This document shows positions 16,964 to 28,245 of a DNA stretch of 64,000 nucleotides, one piece after another (the stretch's first letter is position 1; every line of letters begins with the position of its first letter). Under the pieces are notes generated by a model. That model was given only the letters and a program-made list of their open reading frames with translations. It ran no database searches and was not told where the DNA came from. The position numbers were made by a program, and so were the translations under genes. The stretch is from Mixta calida (GTDB lineage Bacteria > Pseudomonadota > Gammaproteobacteria > Enterobacterales > Enterobacteriaceae). Location: positions 3,144,540 through 3,208,539 of the forward strand of contig NZ_CP026378.1 in assembly GCF_002953215.1 (NCBI RefSeq), in the 5' to 3' direction.

Positions 16964-18379
16964 TTAACCCTGCGCTTCGCGCTCGCTGATAAAGGCCAGC
17001 GCCTTTTCGATACGCGCCACGGCGCGTGATTTGCCGATCGCCTGAACAGTGACATCCAGCGCAGGCGACTGGCCGGCGCCGGTCACCGCAACGCGCAGCG
17101 GCATGCCGACTTTGCCCATGCCCACTTCCAGCTCGTCCGCCGTCGCCTGAATCGCGTGATGGACGTTTTCCGCTGTCCAGTCGCTGATAGCGGCCAGCTT
17201 GTCACGCACCAGCTCCAGCGGCTGACGCGCCACCGGACGCAGATGTTTCTTCGCTGCGTCGGCGTCAAAGGCATCGAATTCCTCATAGAAATAGCGGCAA
17301 GAAGCGGCCATCTCTTTCAGGGTTTTGCAGCGTTCGCCCAGCAGCTTCACCAGCTGAGCCAGCTCTGGGCCGGTACGGGTGTCGATCTGCGCCTGCTCGA
17401 TATGCCATTGCAGATGAGTCGCCACATATTCCGGCGGCAGCGTATTAATATAGTGATGGTTCAGCCATTGCAGCTTCTCCGTGTTGAAGGCGCTGGCGGA
17501 TTTGCTCACCGCATCCAGCGAGAACAGCTGCTTCATCTCATCGACAGAGAAGATCTCCTGATCGCCGTGAGACCAGCCCAGACGCACCAGATAGTTCAGC
17601 AGCGCTTCCGGCAGATAGCCGTCGTCGCGGTACTGCATGACGCCAACCGCGCCGTGACGCTTGGAAAGCTTCTTGCCGTCGTCGCCGAGGATCATTGAAA
17701 CGTGCGCATAGACCGGCACCTGCGCGCCGATCGCCTTCAGGATATTAATCTGGCGCGGCGTGTTGTTGATATGATCTTCGCCGCGGATCACATGGGTGAT
17801 GCCCATATCCCAGTCATCGATCACCACGCAGAAGTTATAGGTCGGCGAACCGTCGGTGCGGCGGATAATCAGATCGTCCAGCTCCTGATTGCTGAATTCG
17901 ATCGGACCGCGGATCTGATCGTCAAACACCACGGAGCCTTCCTGCGGGTTGCGGAAGCGCACAACGTGCGGCTCGTTATCGGCATGGTGCTCATGGCTGT
18001 CGCGGCAGTGGCCGTCGTAGCGCGGCTTTTCGCCGTTCGCCATTTGCGTTTCGCGCAGCTGCTCCAGACGCTCTTTCGAGCAGTAGCATTTATAGGCCGT
18101 TCCCGCTTCCAGCATCTCATCGATCACCGCATTGTAGCGATCAAAGCGTTTGGTCTGATAGTAAGGGCCCTCATCCCAGTCCAGGTTCAGCCAGTTCATG
18201 CCATCCATAATGGCGTCGATAGCCTGCTGGGTGGAACGCTCCAGATCGGTATCTTCAATACGCAGCACGAACTCGCCGCCGTGATTGCGGGCGAACAGCC
18301 AGGAATAGAGCGCGGTGCGGGCGCCGCCGACGTGCAGGTAACCGGTTGGACTCGGCGCGAAACGGGTTTTGATTTTCAT
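16964..18379 (-). CDS. gltX: Glutamyl-tRNA synthetase
   Basis: A class I aminoacyl-tRNA synthetase of 471 residues, exactly the E. coli length, which charges tRNA-Glu. The HIGH-type motif is in [20 protein letters not shown], and the KMSKS-type motif is [14 protein letters not shown] near residue 235. A cysteine/histidine cluster ([10 protein letters not shown] and HCRDSHEHH) at about residues 98-130 is the zinc-binding region seen in enterobacterial enzymes. It is divergent from the Val/Lys tRNA operon as in E. coli. Confidence 0.98.
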   Translation of the reverse strand: MKIKTRFAPSPTGYLHVGGARTALYSWLFARNHGGEFVLRIEDTDLERSTQQAIDAIMDGMNWLNLDWDEGPYYQTKRFDRYNAVIDEMLEAGTAYKCYCSKERLEQLRETQMANGEKPRYDGHCRDSHEHHADNEPHVVRFRNPQEGSVVFDDQIRGPIEFSNQELDDLIIRRTDGSPTYNFCVVIDDWDMGITHVIRGEDHINNTPRQINILKAIGAQVPVYAHVSMILGDDGKKLSKRHGAVGVMQYRDDGYLPEALLNYLVRLGWSHGDQEIFSVDEMKQLFSLDAVSKSASAFNTEKLQWLNHHYINTLPPEYVATHLQWHIEQAQIDTRTGPELAQLVKLLGERCKTLKEMAASCRYFYEEFDAFDADAAKKHLRPVARQPLELVRDKLAAISDWTAENVHHAIQATADELEVGMGKVGMPLRVAVTGAGQSPALDVTVQAIGKSRAVARIEKALAFISEREAQG

Positions 18380-18604
18380 TGAGCTTGCCTTAGTGCGCAG
18401 ATTTCTGCGAAATGACAGAAAAGATGATTTTCATGCATGGTTCCAGTGCGCATATTCTATCACCTGCCCCTGATTCCTCAACGGCAAACCCGGCGTTGAT
18501 GCGCCAGGCCGCTGAATTTTCATGTCTCTTCGCCAGGGTTTCGACTAAAAGCGCGACAGGCTGCCTAATTTTAAGACGAACAAACATTTTCGTTTTAAAA
18601 AGCG

Positions 18605-18632
18605 TTGACTCATTTCCAACTCTCCCTATAAT
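18605..18632 (+). promoter_or_regulatory. Sigma-70 promoter of the Val/Lys tRNA operon
   Basis: TTGACT (18605-18610) and TATAAT (18627-18632) are spaced by 16 bases and followed by a GC-rich discriminator GCGACTCC, typical of stable-RNA operons. The first tRNA begins 18 bases after the -10 box. Confidence 0.85.
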
Positions 18633-18649
18633 GCGACTCCACACAGCGG

Positions 18650-18725
18650 GGGTGATTAGCTCAGTTGGTAGAGCATCTCCCTTACAAGGAGGGGGTCGGC
18701 GGTTCGAGCCCGTCATCACCCACCA
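18650..18725 (+). tRNA. valU: tRNA-Val (TAC), first copy
   Basis: A 76-base tRNA with CCA encoded. The anticodon arm CTCCCTTACAAGGAG gives TAC. It is the first gene of a four-tRNA operon in the same place as valUXY-lysV of E. coli. Confidence 0.97.
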
Positions 18726-18761
18726 TCTTCGGATGCCCGCAGTGAGACAGACTTCAAAGAT

Positions 18762-18837
18762 GGGTGATTAGCTCAGTTGGTAGAGCATCTCCCTTACAAG
18801 GAGGGGGTCGGCGGTTCGAGCCCGTCATCACCCACCA
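18762..18837 (+). tRNA. valX: tRNA-Val (TAC), second copy
   Basis: Identical in sequence to the first valine tRNA, including the CCA end; 36 bases separate them. Confidence 0.97.
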
Positions 18838-18862
18838 TCTTTGATAACTGTCGCACCGAAAC

Positions 18863-18938
18863 GGGTGATTAGCTCAGTTGGTAGAGCACCTCCCTTACAA
18901 GGAGGGGGTCGGCGGTTCGAGCCCGTCATCACCCACCA
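18863..18938 (+). tRNA. valY: tRNA-Val (TAC), third copy
   Basis: Differs from the other two by one base in the D arm region (AGAGCACC instead of AGAGCATC), making the anticodon-stem start a C. CCA is encoded. Confidence 0.97.
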
Positions 18939-18940
18939 TC

Positions 18941-19016
18941 GGGTCGTTAGCTCAGTTGGTAGAGCAGTTGACTTTTAATCAATTGGTCGCAGGTTCGAAT
19001 CCTGCACGACCCACCA
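18941..19016 (+). tRNA. lysV: tRNA-Lys (TTT)
   Basis: A 76-base tRNA beginning 3 bases after the last valine tRNA. The anticodon loop GACTTTTAATC gives TTT for lysine. Its last 18 bases (18999-19016) are repeated twice further downstream as the head of a tandem repeat. Confidence 0.97.
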
Positions 19017-19019
19017 GTG

Positions 19020-19050
19020 TAGAAAGGCGCCCTAAAGGCGCCTTTTTGCT
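19020..19050 (+). terminator. tRNA operon terminator, repeat unit 1
   Basis: AAAGGCGCC and GGCGCCTTT form a strong stem around CTAA-like loop bases, followed by TTTTT. It ends the tRNA transcript four bases after the lysine CCA. Confidence 0.9.
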
Positions 19051-19174
19051 ATGCGGAATCGGCAGGATGAGAACCTGCAGCAGGTTCGGGTCGAGCTTCT
19101 GCGAGACAACGTTGCCAGCGGCAACGGCCCGAAGGGCGAGGCGAAGCCGAGTCATCCTGCACGACCCACCAGTG

Positions 19175-19205
19175 TAGAAAGGCGCCCTAAAGGCGCCTTT
19201 TTGCT
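19175..19205 (+). terminator. Terminator copy, repeat unit 2
   Basis: Exact copy of the first repeat-unit terminator, 155 bases further on, again just after a copy of the tRNA-Lys 3' end. Confidence 0.85.
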
Positions 19206-19328
19206 ATGTAAAATCGGCAGGATGAGAACCTGCAGCAGGTTCGGGTCGAGCTCAGCGAGACAACGTTGCCAGCGGCAACGGCCCGAAGGGCGAGGCAAAG
19301 CCGAGTTATCCTGCACGACCCACCAGTG

Positions 19329-19359
19329 TAGAAAGGCGCCCTAAAGGCGCCTTTTTGCT
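19329..19359 (+). terminator. Terminator copy, repeat unit 3
   Basis: Third copy of the hairpin and T-run, in the truncated last unit. Three terminators in series suggest that transcripts escaping one are ended at the next. Confidence 0.85.
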
Positions 19360-19504
19360 ATGTAAAATCGGCAGGATGAGAACCTGCTGCCTCTCCTCCT
19401 TCTGTTTCCTTTCGTTTTCTTATCACTTCTTTTACGCTTTCGGCGCTCAAGAATGGCCTCCCTGCATCCGATAAACGTAATGGTTTGTTATAAAGGAGGA
19501 AATC

Positions 19505-19867
19505 ATGACGACCATTAACACTTCGACTCCCAGCGTCGGACAGAGCGGCAGCTCCGCCAGCTCAGGCAGTAGCAGCAGCAGTGACGTTTCATCGCAAATC
19601 GCCAGCCTCACCAGCCAAATCACCAAGCTGCAGCAGAAGCTGAAGGATATAAGCAGCTCCGACGGCACGACGGAGGAAAAGCAGAAACAGCAGGAACAGC
19701 TCCAGAATCAGATCAAACTGTTGCAGGCGCAGCTGGCGCAGCTGCAACGTCAGCAGGCGGAAGAGGCGAGCAAAAAACAGCAGGCGCAAAACGGCGGCAA
19801 TAGCGTAAAAATCGCCGACGGCGTTAACCGCCCGACGACCGAAAACCAAATTAACGTTTATATCTAA
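19505..19867 (+). CDS. FlxA-like coiled-coil protein
   Basis: A 120-residue protein with a Ser/Gly/Thr-rich N-terminus (to about residue 30), a long amphipathic helix with [20 protein letters not shown] and [20 protein letters not shown], and a polar tail ending NVYI. This matches the FlxA-like family, whose E. coli member is flagellar sigma-28 regulated but of unknown role. A strong ribosome-binding site, AAAGGAGG, precedes the ATG. The stop codon overlaps the stop of the convergent yfeR by two bases. No sigma-28 promoter could be pinned down. It may act in surface or motility functions, but that is not shown. Confidence 0.75.
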   Translation: MTTINTSTPSVGQSGSSASSGSSSSSDVSSQIASLTSQITKLQQKLKDISSSDGTTEEKQKQQEQLQNQIKLLQAQLAQLQRQQAEEASKKQQAQNGGNSVKIADGVNRPTTENQINVYI

Positions 19868-20784
19868 AAAGCGGGCATCCGTTGCCGCTGTTGCGTCAGC
19901 AGCCTTGCCTGCTGGCGCACCTCTTGCCAGATCGCTTCCGCCGCGGGCGTCAACGAGCGGTTTTTGCGGCGAATCAGCATCAGCGTACGGTTAATTTCCG
20001 GCAGCAGCCGACGAACCGTCAGCGGTCGTCCCGCCGGCAGCGGCAGCGCCAACGCCGGTAAAATGCTGATGCCGATCCCCGCTTCGACCATCGGATAGAG
20101 CGTGGTGGGATGTCCAATTTCCTGCACAATCTCCGCCTCGACCCGCTGCTGCCTGAGCGCTTCATCAATCAGCACGCGGCTGCCGGACGCATAATCCTGC
20201 AATACCATCGTGCGGCCACTCAGCCTCTGCCAGCGAATCGCTTCCGCCTGCGCCAAAGGATCGTCCTGGCGACACAACAACAAAAAAGGCTCATCCAGTA
20301 TCGGCTGTGATTCAAACTCATCGGTCGCCAGCGGCCCGACGACGATACCGAAATCCACTTCAGCATTGCGCACGCTCTGCACCACCCACTGCTGCGGTCG
20401 GTCGCGCAGCATCACTTTAATTTCAGGGTAATTAAGCTGGCTGGCGGCCAGACACTGCGGCATCAGATGCGCGGAGATGGTTTGGCTGGCGGCGACCCTC
20501 ACCGTCCCGCTGCGCTGCTGTCCGAAGCTGCGCGCGTCAAGCAACGTAGTGTTCAGCTCTTCCAGCAGACGCTCCAGACGCGTCGCCAGCTGCTGTCCGG
20601 CATCGGTCAGCAGGACTTCGCGCGTAGTGCGATCCAGCAGGCGGATGCCCATTTCCGTTTCCAGCTCTTTGATGCTGTGGCTAACCGCCGACTGGCTCAA
20701 GCCAATCGCCCGTCCCGCCTGGCTGAAGCTGCCGTGCTGAGCGACGGCGACGAAAACCCGCAGCTGGCGTAAAGTGTAATTCAT
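19864..20784 (-). CDS. yfeR: LysR-family transcriptional regulator YfeR
   Basis: A 306-residue LysR regulator. The N-terminal helix-turn-helix reads [20 protein letters not shown] followed by SHSIKELE; the C-terminal substrate-binding domain includes [18 protein letters not shown] and [19 protein letters not shown]. It is closely similar along its length to E. coli YfeR, which is divergent from yfeH in the same arrangement and was linked to osmotic conditions in Salmonella. It probably regulates itself and yfeH from the 94-base intergenic region. The effector is unknown. Confidence 0.93.
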   Translation of the reverse strand: MNYTLRQLRVFVAVAQHGSFSQAGRAIGLSQSAVSHSIKELETEMGIRLLDRTTREVLLTDAGQQLATRLERLLEELNTTLLDARSFGQQRSGTVRVAASQTISAHLMPQCLAASQLNYPEIKVMLRDRPQQWVVQSVRNAEVDFGIVVGPLATDEFESQPILDEPFLLLCRQDDPLAQAEAIRWQRLSGRTMVLQDYASGSRVLIDEALRQQRVEAEIVQEIGHPTTLYPMVEAGIGISILPALALPLPAGRPLTVRRLLPEINRTLMLIRRKNRSLTPAAEAIWQEVRQQARLLTQQRQRMPAF

Positions 20785-20878
20785 CTATTTCATTCATTAA
20801 TGGATGCAATAAATCAATTTTATTTCTAAACGTCGCTGACGCACAATACGCCCATCGATATTTAACCAGGTTTTAACA

Positions 20879-21895
20879 ATGGGCATTTTTCGTCTCGATC
20901 CAATGATGGTTAAGCTGCTGATTGTGTTGCTGCTGGCGACGTTCTTACCGGCGAAAGGCGGCTTTGTCCCCTTTTTCGACTGGCTGACCACCGCCGCTAT
21001 CGCCCTGCTGTTCTTTATGCATGGCGCCAAGCTGTCGCGTGAAAAAATCATCGCTGGCAGCAGCCACTGGCGGCTGCATCTGTGGATTATGTTCAGCACC
21101 TTCGTGCTGTTCCCGATACTGGGGCTGCTGCTGGCCTGGTGGCATCCGGTTGACGTCAGCGCGGAAATCTATACCGGCTTTGTGTACCTCTGTATTTTGC
21201 CCGCGACCGTCCAGTCCGCCATCGCCTTCACCTCCATGGCAGGCGGCAACGTGGCGGCGGCGGTATGCAGCGCCTCCGCCTCCAGTCTGCTTGGCGTCTT
21301 TATCTCGCCGCTGCTGGTGAATCTGGTGATGAATATTCACAGCGATATGCCAGGCAACGGACTGGAACAGGTAGGCCGCATTATGCTGCAACTGCTGGTG
21401 CCGTTTGTGCTGGGGCATCTGTCGCGCCGCTGGATCGGCGGTTGGGTGGAGCGCCATCGCAGCCTGATCGGCAAAACGGATCAGACATCTATCCTGTTGG
21501 TAGTCTATTCGGCGTTTAGCGAAGCGGTAGTAAATGGCATCTGGCATCGGGTAGGCGTGATGACGTTGGTCTGGATTTTGGCGGGCAGCGTGCTGTTGCT
21601 GTTTATCGTTTTGCTGATCAACCTGCTGGCGGCGCGCCTGTTCGGCTTTAACCGCGCCGATGAGATCACCATCCTGTTCTGCGGCTCGAAGAAAAGCCTG
21701 GCAAACGGCGTGCCGATGGCCAACATTCTGTTTCCTGCCGCCTCGGTGGGGATTATCGTGCTGCCGCTGATGATATTTCATCAGGTTCAGCTAATGGTCT
21801 GCTCGTTTATCGCGCAGCGCTATAAGAAGAAGAACGATGCGGCGCTCAAAGCCAGCGCGCCGCAGGGGAAAGCGATTGTAGAGTCGCAGAAGTAA
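20879..21895 (+). CDS. yfeH: Bile acid:sodium symporter family transporter YfeH
   Basis: An inner-membrane transporter of 338 residues with about ten hydrophobic segments, BASS/SBF-like family (Pfam SBF_like). Typical motifs are AIALLFFMHGAKLSREKI in the N-terminal half, TSMAGGNVAAAVCSASASSL in the crossover region, and FCGSKKSLANGVPMANILFP. The transported solute is not known. It is divergent from the LysR gene yfeR, which probably controls it. The start ATG at 20879 gives a length close to the E. coli protein (332). Confidence 0.92.
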   Translation: MGIFRLDPMMVKLLIVLLLATFLPAKGGFVPFFDWLTTAAIALLFFMHGAKLSREKIIAGSSHWRLHLWIMFSTFVLFPILGLLLAWWHPVDVSAEIYTGFVYLCILPATVQSAIAFTSMAGGNVAAAVCSASASSLLGVFISPLLVNLVMNIHSDMPGNGLEQVGRIMLQLLVPFVLGHLSRRWIGGWVERHRSLIGKTDQTSILLVVYSAFSEAVVNGIWHRVGVMTLVWILAGSVLLLFIVLLINLLAARLFGFNRADEITILFCGSKKSLANGVPMANILFPAASVGIIVLPLMIFHQVQLMVCSFIAQRYKKKNDAALKASAPQGKAIVESQK

Positions 21896-21897
21896 GA

Positions 21898-21925
21898 ATG
21901 CGGGCGCCGTCAACGACGGCGCCCG

Positions 21926-21928
<3 letters not shown>
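21898..21928. terminator. Terminator between convergent yfeH and ypeB
   Basis: CGGGCGCCGT and ACGGCGCCCG form a perfect 10-bp stem around CAACG. T-runs are short, so it is a moderate bidirectional terminator. Confidence 0.7.
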
Positions 21929-24173
<2,245 letters not shown>

Positions 24174-24182
24174 TCAGAGAAA

Positions 24183-24207
24183 GAAAACCCCGGCAAGCGG
24201 GGGTTCA
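24183..24207 (-). terminator. Terminator/attenuator between zipA and ligA
   Basis: On the minus strand a CCCCGCTTGCCGGGG hairpin is followed by TTTTCTTTC, just after zipA. It could separate zipA from ligA transcription partially. Confidence 0.6.
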
Positions 24208-24231
24208 GGGAACGCAGTATAAACCGGGCTG

Positions 24232-25275
24232 TCAGGCGTTGGCGTCGATAACGTCGCGGATACGCGCCTTGTAGGTTTCCAGTTTCTGCGGCGTCATCAT
24301 GCGACGCTCATCGTCCAGCACGACGCCGCCGACATCATCGGCGATACGCTGCGCGGACTGCAGCATCAGCTTAAAGTTTTGATTCGGATCGCCATAGGAT
24401 GGCACCATCATAAAGATCGATACGCCAGGCGTGGTGAAGTCGGTCATCGCATCCGGGTTGAAGGAGCCGGGCTTCACCATATTGGCCAGGCTGAACAGCA
24501 CCGGGCCGCTTCCCGCCGGGCTTAAATGGCGATGGAAAATGTTCATCTCGCCGAACTGGAAGCCCGCCTGCAGAATGCCCTGCAACAGGCTTTCGCCGTT
24601 CAGCTCGCCGCCGGCGTGCGCGGCGACGTGTAACACCAGTACGGTCTCTTTGCGGCGCGCGACTTCACGCGGCTGTTCCGGCTCGCTCGGCGTCGAGGCG
24701 ACGGGCGCTTCCGCTTCGGTATGGACGCGCGGCGCGTCATGTTCATCTTCCTCATCCTGCCACTGCGGCGCCTCATCAGGCTCTGGCATGGCTGGCTGAC
24801 GCGGCGCTTCAGGTTGACGCGCTGGCGTTGACTGCTGCTGCGGACGCGGCGCTATCGGCGCCTGACGTTCGCTCTGCGGCGCAATCTCATCATCCACCTC
24901 GGCGAACGCGTCGCTGTCGAGCAGCGGATCGCGCTCCGGGCGCGGCGCGACGGGCACCGCGTTGCGGGCTGGTTGAGGTTGCGGCTTACGCGGCGCAGGA
25001 CGTGGTGCAGGCTCTTCGTCATCTACAGCAAAGCCATCAAAAGAGGGTTCGTTATGTGAAGGTTTGGCGCTCGAGCGACGCACGCGCGCTTCGCCTGCCC
25101 CGCTGGTTTCATCCCCGGTCAGGCTCTCTTCATCATCCTGTTTTAAACGCTTGTGCGGGCGATCGCGAAACACAGATGAGCGCTCTTTACGGCTAGTCCA
25201 CAGACCATGAAGCAGCAGCGCTATTATGGCGATCGCGCCAACAACGATTAATATCAGACGCAAATCCTGCATCAT
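24232..25275 (-). CDS. zipA: Cell division protein ZipA
   Basis: An essential divisome protein that anchors FtsZ to the inner membrane. The start [17 protein letters not shown] gives a single N-terminal membrane helix (residues 6-27) followed by the charged [19 protein letters not shown] Pro/Gln/Ala-rich unstructured linker spans about 60-205. The C-terminal FtsZ-binding domain runs from [19 protein letters not shown] to the end. Total length is 347 residues, longer than E. coli (328) because of the linker. An in-frame extension upstream lacks family similarity. Confidence 0.97.
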   Translation of the reverse strand: MMQDLRLILIVVGAIAIIALLLHGLWTSRKERSSVFRDRPHKRLKQDDEESLTGDETSGAGEARVRRSSAKPSHNEPSFDGFAVDDEEPAPRPAPRKPQPQPARNAVPVAPRPERDPLLDSDAFAEVDDEIAPQSERQAPIAPRPQQQSTPARQPEAPRQPAMPEPDEAPQWQDEEDEHDAPRVHTEAEAPVASTPSEPEQPREVARRKETVLVLHVAAHAGGELNGESLLQGILQAGFQFGEMNIFHRHLSPAGSGPVLFSLANMVKPGSFNPDAMTDFTTPGVSIFMMVPSYGDPNQNFKLMLQSAQRIADDVGGVVLDDERRMMTPQKLETYKARIRDVIDANA

Positions 25276-25493
25276 TGTATTCTCTGTTGTTCCAATACCT
25301 TGCCACCACGGCAAACTTTATCCTCTAACTGTATTTGTCCCGCTAAACAAGTGCAAGTCTGCGCCGTCTTTTCTGACAAATAAGATAGAGCCACCCCGCT
25401 TTTTTGCTGTTTTTTCAGTCAAAAGACAACTGGTAAGCGCCAAAACTCAGGTTATGATAGCCTGGCCTGACCAACAGAGGAGAAAAACTGTCG

Positions 25494-26291
25494 ATGGCTA
25501 CGCGTTCCCCCGCTTCTTATAACGGCATTCATTACTTTGCGCAGGGCTGGAAATTGATCCGTCTGCCGGGCATTCGCCGCTTCGTCGTTATTCCGCTGCT
25601 GGTTAATATTGTGCTGCTCGGCGGCGCGTTTATCTGGCTCTTTCGCAGCCTTAATCACTGGATCCCGCAGCTGATGGCGCACGTGCCTGACTGGCTTCAG
25701 TGGCTCAGCTATCTGCTCTGGCCGCTGACGGTCATCTCTATTGTGTTGGTGTTCAGCTATTTCTTTTCCACCATCGCCAACTGGATCGCCGCCCCCTTCT
25801 GCGGCCTGCTGGCGGAGCAGCTGGAAGGCAGGCTGACCGGCCAGCCGTTGCCTGACAGCGGCTGGCTGGCGGTGATAAAGGATATCCCGCGCATTATGAA
25901 GCGGGAATGGCAAAAACTGGCCTGGTATCTGCCACGGGCGGCCGGTCTGCTGCTGCTTTACTTTATTCCCGGCTTCGGGCAGACGGTGGCGCCGGTGCTG
26001 TGGTTCCTGTTCAGCGCCTGGATGCTCTCCATTCAGTATTGCGACTACCCATTCGACAACCATAAGGTCAGCTTTCAGAAAATGCGCAGCGCGCTGCGTC
26101 AGCATAAAACCGATAATATGCAGTTCGGCGCGCTGGTCAGCCTGTTTACTATGATTCCGCTGCTCAATCTGGCGATTATGCCGGTCGCTGTCTGCGGCGC
26201 GACGGCGATGTGGGTGGATCGCTACCGCGCTCAGCTGGGCCATCCCAGCCTGCGATCCGTTGAAGCCGCGCGGATCGGCGAAAGGCGTTAA
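25494..26291 (+). CDS. cysZ: Sulfate transporter CysZ
   Basis: A 265-residue inner-membrane sulfate permease with four hydrophobic segments, supplying sulfate for cysteine synthesis. It is close to E. coli CysZ (253) throughout: [40 protein letters not shown] and [17 protein letters not shown]-terminal tail of about 12 residues exceeds the E. coli protein. It is divergent from zipA, and cysK follows 175 bases downstream, as in E. coli. The ribosome-binding site is AGAGGAG. Confidence 0.96.
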   Translation: MATRSPASYNGIHYFAQGWKLIRLPGIRRFVVIPLLVNIVLLGGAFIWLFRSLNHWIPQLMAHVPDWLQWLSYLLWPLTVISIVLVFSYFFSTIANWIAAPFCGLLAEQLEGRLTGQPLPDSGWLAVIKDIPRIMKREWQKLAWYLPRAAGLLLLYFIPGFGQTVAPVLWFLFSAWMLSIQYCDYPFDNHKVSFQKMRSALRQHKTDNMQFGALVSLFTMIPLLNLAIMPVAVCGATAMWVDRYRAQLGHPSLRSVEAARIGERR

Positions 26292-26466
26292 AGCCTGTAG
26301 CGCGACGCCATGATGTTGCGCTGCGGCCCTTTCCTGCGGCCTTATGCCATTCAGCAAGGGCTTATTTCGGCTAAACATATACATATACTATTTCCTTCCT
26401 TCCTTGCGAAACTGGAAAAGGTATGCTTTCACGGTTCCCTGAAATTCATACAGTTAAGGACGGGCT
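26292..26466 (+). other. cysK upstream region with likely CysB-controlled promoter
   Basis: This holds ACATATACATATACTATTTCC (split across a T/C-rich run) and a TATGCT -10-like hexamer about 40 bases before the start codon. No good -35 box lies at the right distance, which fits an activator-dependent promoter such as CysB-regulated cysK in E. coli. The CysB site itself is too degenerate to place. Confidence 0.4.
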
Positions 26467-27435
26467 ATGAGCAAGATTTACGAAGACAATTCTCTGACAA
26501 TCGGTCATACGCCGCTGGTTCGTCTGAACCGCATCGGCAACGGACGCATTCTGGCGAAGGTGGAATCCCGTAACCCGAGCTTCAGCGTCAAATGCCGTAT
26601 CGGTGCCAATATGATTTGGGACGCAGAAAAGCGCGGCATTCTGAAGCCGGGCATTGAACTGGTGGAGCCGACCAGCGGCAACACCGGCATCGCGCTGGCC
26701 TATGTCGCCGCCGCGCGCGGTTATAAGCTGACGCTGACCATGCCTGAAACCATGTCCGTCGAACGTCGCAAGCTGTTAAAAGCGCTGGGCGCCAACCTGG
26801 TGTTGACCGAAGGCGCGAAAGGCATGAAAGGCGCTATCGCTAAAGCGGAAGAGATTGTTGCCAGCGATCCTGATAAATTTTTGATGTTGCAGCAGTTCAG
26901 CAATCCGGCCAACCCGGAAATTCATGAAAAAACCACCGGCCCGGAAATCTGGGAAGATACCGACGGCGAAGTAGACGTCTTTATCTCCGGCGTCGGCACC
27001 GGCGGCACCCTGACCGGCGTCTCGCGCTACATCAAAAATACCAAAGGCAAAAAAGAACTGATCAGCGTGGCGGTAGAACCGACGGACTCGCCGGTTATCG
27101 CCCAGACGCTGGCGGGACAAGAAGTGAAACCGGGCCCGCATAAGATTCAGGGCATCGGCGCCGGCTTTATTCCCGGCAACCTCGACCTGAGCCTGGTGGA
27201 CCGCGTGGTCGCCATCACCAATGAAGAGGCGATCTCAACCGCCCGCCGCCTGATGGATGAGGAAGGCATTCTGGCCGGTATCTCTTCCGGCGCAGCGGTC
27301 GCGGCCGCGCTGAAGTTGCAGGAAGAGGAAGCTTTCGCCAATAAAAATATCGTCGTGATCCTGCCCTCCTCCGGCGAACGCTACCTTAGCACGGCGCTGT
27401 TCGCCGATCTCTTTACGGAAAAAGAGCTGCAATAG
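26467..27435 (+). CDS. cysK: Cysteine synthase A (O-acetylserine sulfhydrylase)
   Basis: A PLP enzyme of 322 residues making cysteine from O-acetylserine and sulfide. The PLP lysine is in [16 protein letters not shown] (about residue 42). The substrate loop is [18 protein letters not shown], and the PLP-phosphate glycine loop is [17 protein letters not shown]. It matches E. coli CysK (323). It sits between cysZ and ptsH and has its own terminator. CysK also binds CysE and, in other bacteria, some contact-dependent toxins, a known side role. Confidence 0.98.
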   Translation: MSKIYEDNSLTIGHTPLVRLNRIGNGRILAKVESRNPSFSVKCRIGANMIWDAEKRGILKPGIELVEPTSGNTGIALAYVAAARGYKLTLTMPETMSVERRKLLKALGANLVLTEGAKGMKGAIAKAEEIVASDPDKFLMLQQFSNPANPEIHEKTTGPEIWEDTDGEVDVFISGVGTGGTLTGVSRYIKNTKGKKELISVAVEPTDSPVIAQTLAGQEVKPGPHKIQGIGAGFIPGNLDLSLVDRVVAITNEEAISTARRLMDEEGILAGISSGAAVAAALKLQEEEAFANKNIVVILPSSGERYLSTALFADLFTEKELQ

Positions 27436-27460
27436 TAGTGCCAGAATTATATCACTGGTG

Positions 27461-27488
27461 AAAAAAGCACCCCGCAGGGTGCTTTTTT
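27461..27488 (+). terminator. Rho-independent terminator of cysK
   Basis: AAAAAGCACCC and GGGTGCTTTTTT form the stem with GCA loop bases, ending in six Ts. Confidence 0.9.
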
Positions 27489-27831
27489 GTGGCCCGCGTC
27501 AAAATTTTACCACCCCGAACATTGATTCACTTCGGTAGCTCTGGTATTTAAGCTGGCAATTATTTCGAACCGCAAAATTAATCGCCGCTTGAACTGGATC
27601 AAGCTGAATCGATTTACTGATTTGGCGGAATCGCGCAACACGCGGCATAATGAGGAGTAGAGCAGCGAAGCGAAAATTGCCGTTTTTTGCCCCGTCGGCT
27701 CTCATACCTTAATTGCGCATTTTTTGGTGAGTTCTGTACTCGAACCAGCGCGACCTTCACCGGCTAAAGTTTAACCGCCAGGCTAGACTTTAGAGACAAA
27801 ACACCAAACCTAATTAAGTTGGGGAAACATA
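27489..27831 (+). other. ptsH upstream region
   Basis: About 340 bases without a gene. The last ~60 bases (CCGCCAGGCTAGACTTTAG, then AAGTTGGGGAAACAT before ATG) resemble the P1 promoter and leader of E. coli ptsH, with TAGACT as the -10 element. No clear -35 box or CRP consensus was found. An AT-rich patch lies at 27500-27560. Confidence 0.45.
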
Positions 27832-28089
27832 ATGTTCCAGCAAGAAGTTACCATCACCGCACCTAATGGCCTGCATACTCGTCCGGCTGCTCAGTTTGTT
27901 AAAGAAGCTAAAGCCTTTGCCTCTGAAATCACCGTGACCTCCAATGGCAAATCCGCCAGTGCGAAAAGCCTGTTCAAACTGCAGACGCTGGGTTTGACTC
28001 AGGGCACCGTGGTGACGTTGTCTGCTGAAGGCGAAGATGAGCAGCAGGCCGTTGAGCATCTGGTCAAACTGATGGCTGAGCTCGAGTAA
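27832..28089 (+). CDS. ptsH: Phosphocarrier protein HPr
   Basis: The 85-residue HPr, same length as in E. coli, passes phosphate from enzyme I to sugar-specific IIA domains. The active-site His15 is in [13 protein letters not shown], and Ser46 lies in [17 protein letters not shown]. It is the first gene of ptsH-ptsI-crr. The ribosome-binding site GGGGA precedes ATG by a standard distance. Confidence 0.99.
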   Translation: MFQQEVTITAPNGLHTRPAAQFVKEAKAFASEITVTSNGKSASAKSLFKLQTLGLTQGTVVTLSAEGEDEQQAVEHLVKLMAELE

Positions 28090-28245
28090 TCGTCAGCCGC
28101 CGAAAAAACCGTTTCATCAGGCAACTGAGTGCAAACATATTGATCGCGGACATCATGTCCGCGTTGTTGCATCCGTAAAGTACGGTTCCGCCGGATTCTG
28201 GCACCTCGTTCCGCCTGGTAGGCATCGTTATAAAAAGGTAGGGTT

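Larger units (their letters stand above)
18999..19388 (+). repeat. Tandem ~155-bp repeats headed by the tRNA-Lys 3' end
   Basis: Two full units (18999-19153 and 19154-19307, 155 and 154 bases) and a third partial unit (19308-19388). Each starts with the last 18 bases of the lysine tRNA including CCA, then a terminator hairpin with T-run, then a segment containing GCAGGATGAGAACCTGCAGC and inverted-repeat arms. The units are almost identical apart from a few substitutions and a one-base change in length. The layout resembles the rtT repeats after tyrT in E. coli, but the tRNA and sequence differ. The open frames across it look like chance. Confidence 0.9.

Noticed and set aside
18878-19344. Open reading frames running across the tRNA and repeat region
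   Set aside because: They cross tRNA genes and repeat copies, and their proteins are translated tRNA and terminator sequence.
18999-19388. CRISPR array at the tandem repeats
   Set aside because: Units are about 155 bases and almost wholly identical with no variable spacers; each begins with a tRNA 3' end and holds a terminator.
27499-27705. 68-codon minus-strand frame in the ptsH upstream region
   Set aside because: The region is the regulatory leader of ptsH; the translation shows no family features and no ribosome-binding site.
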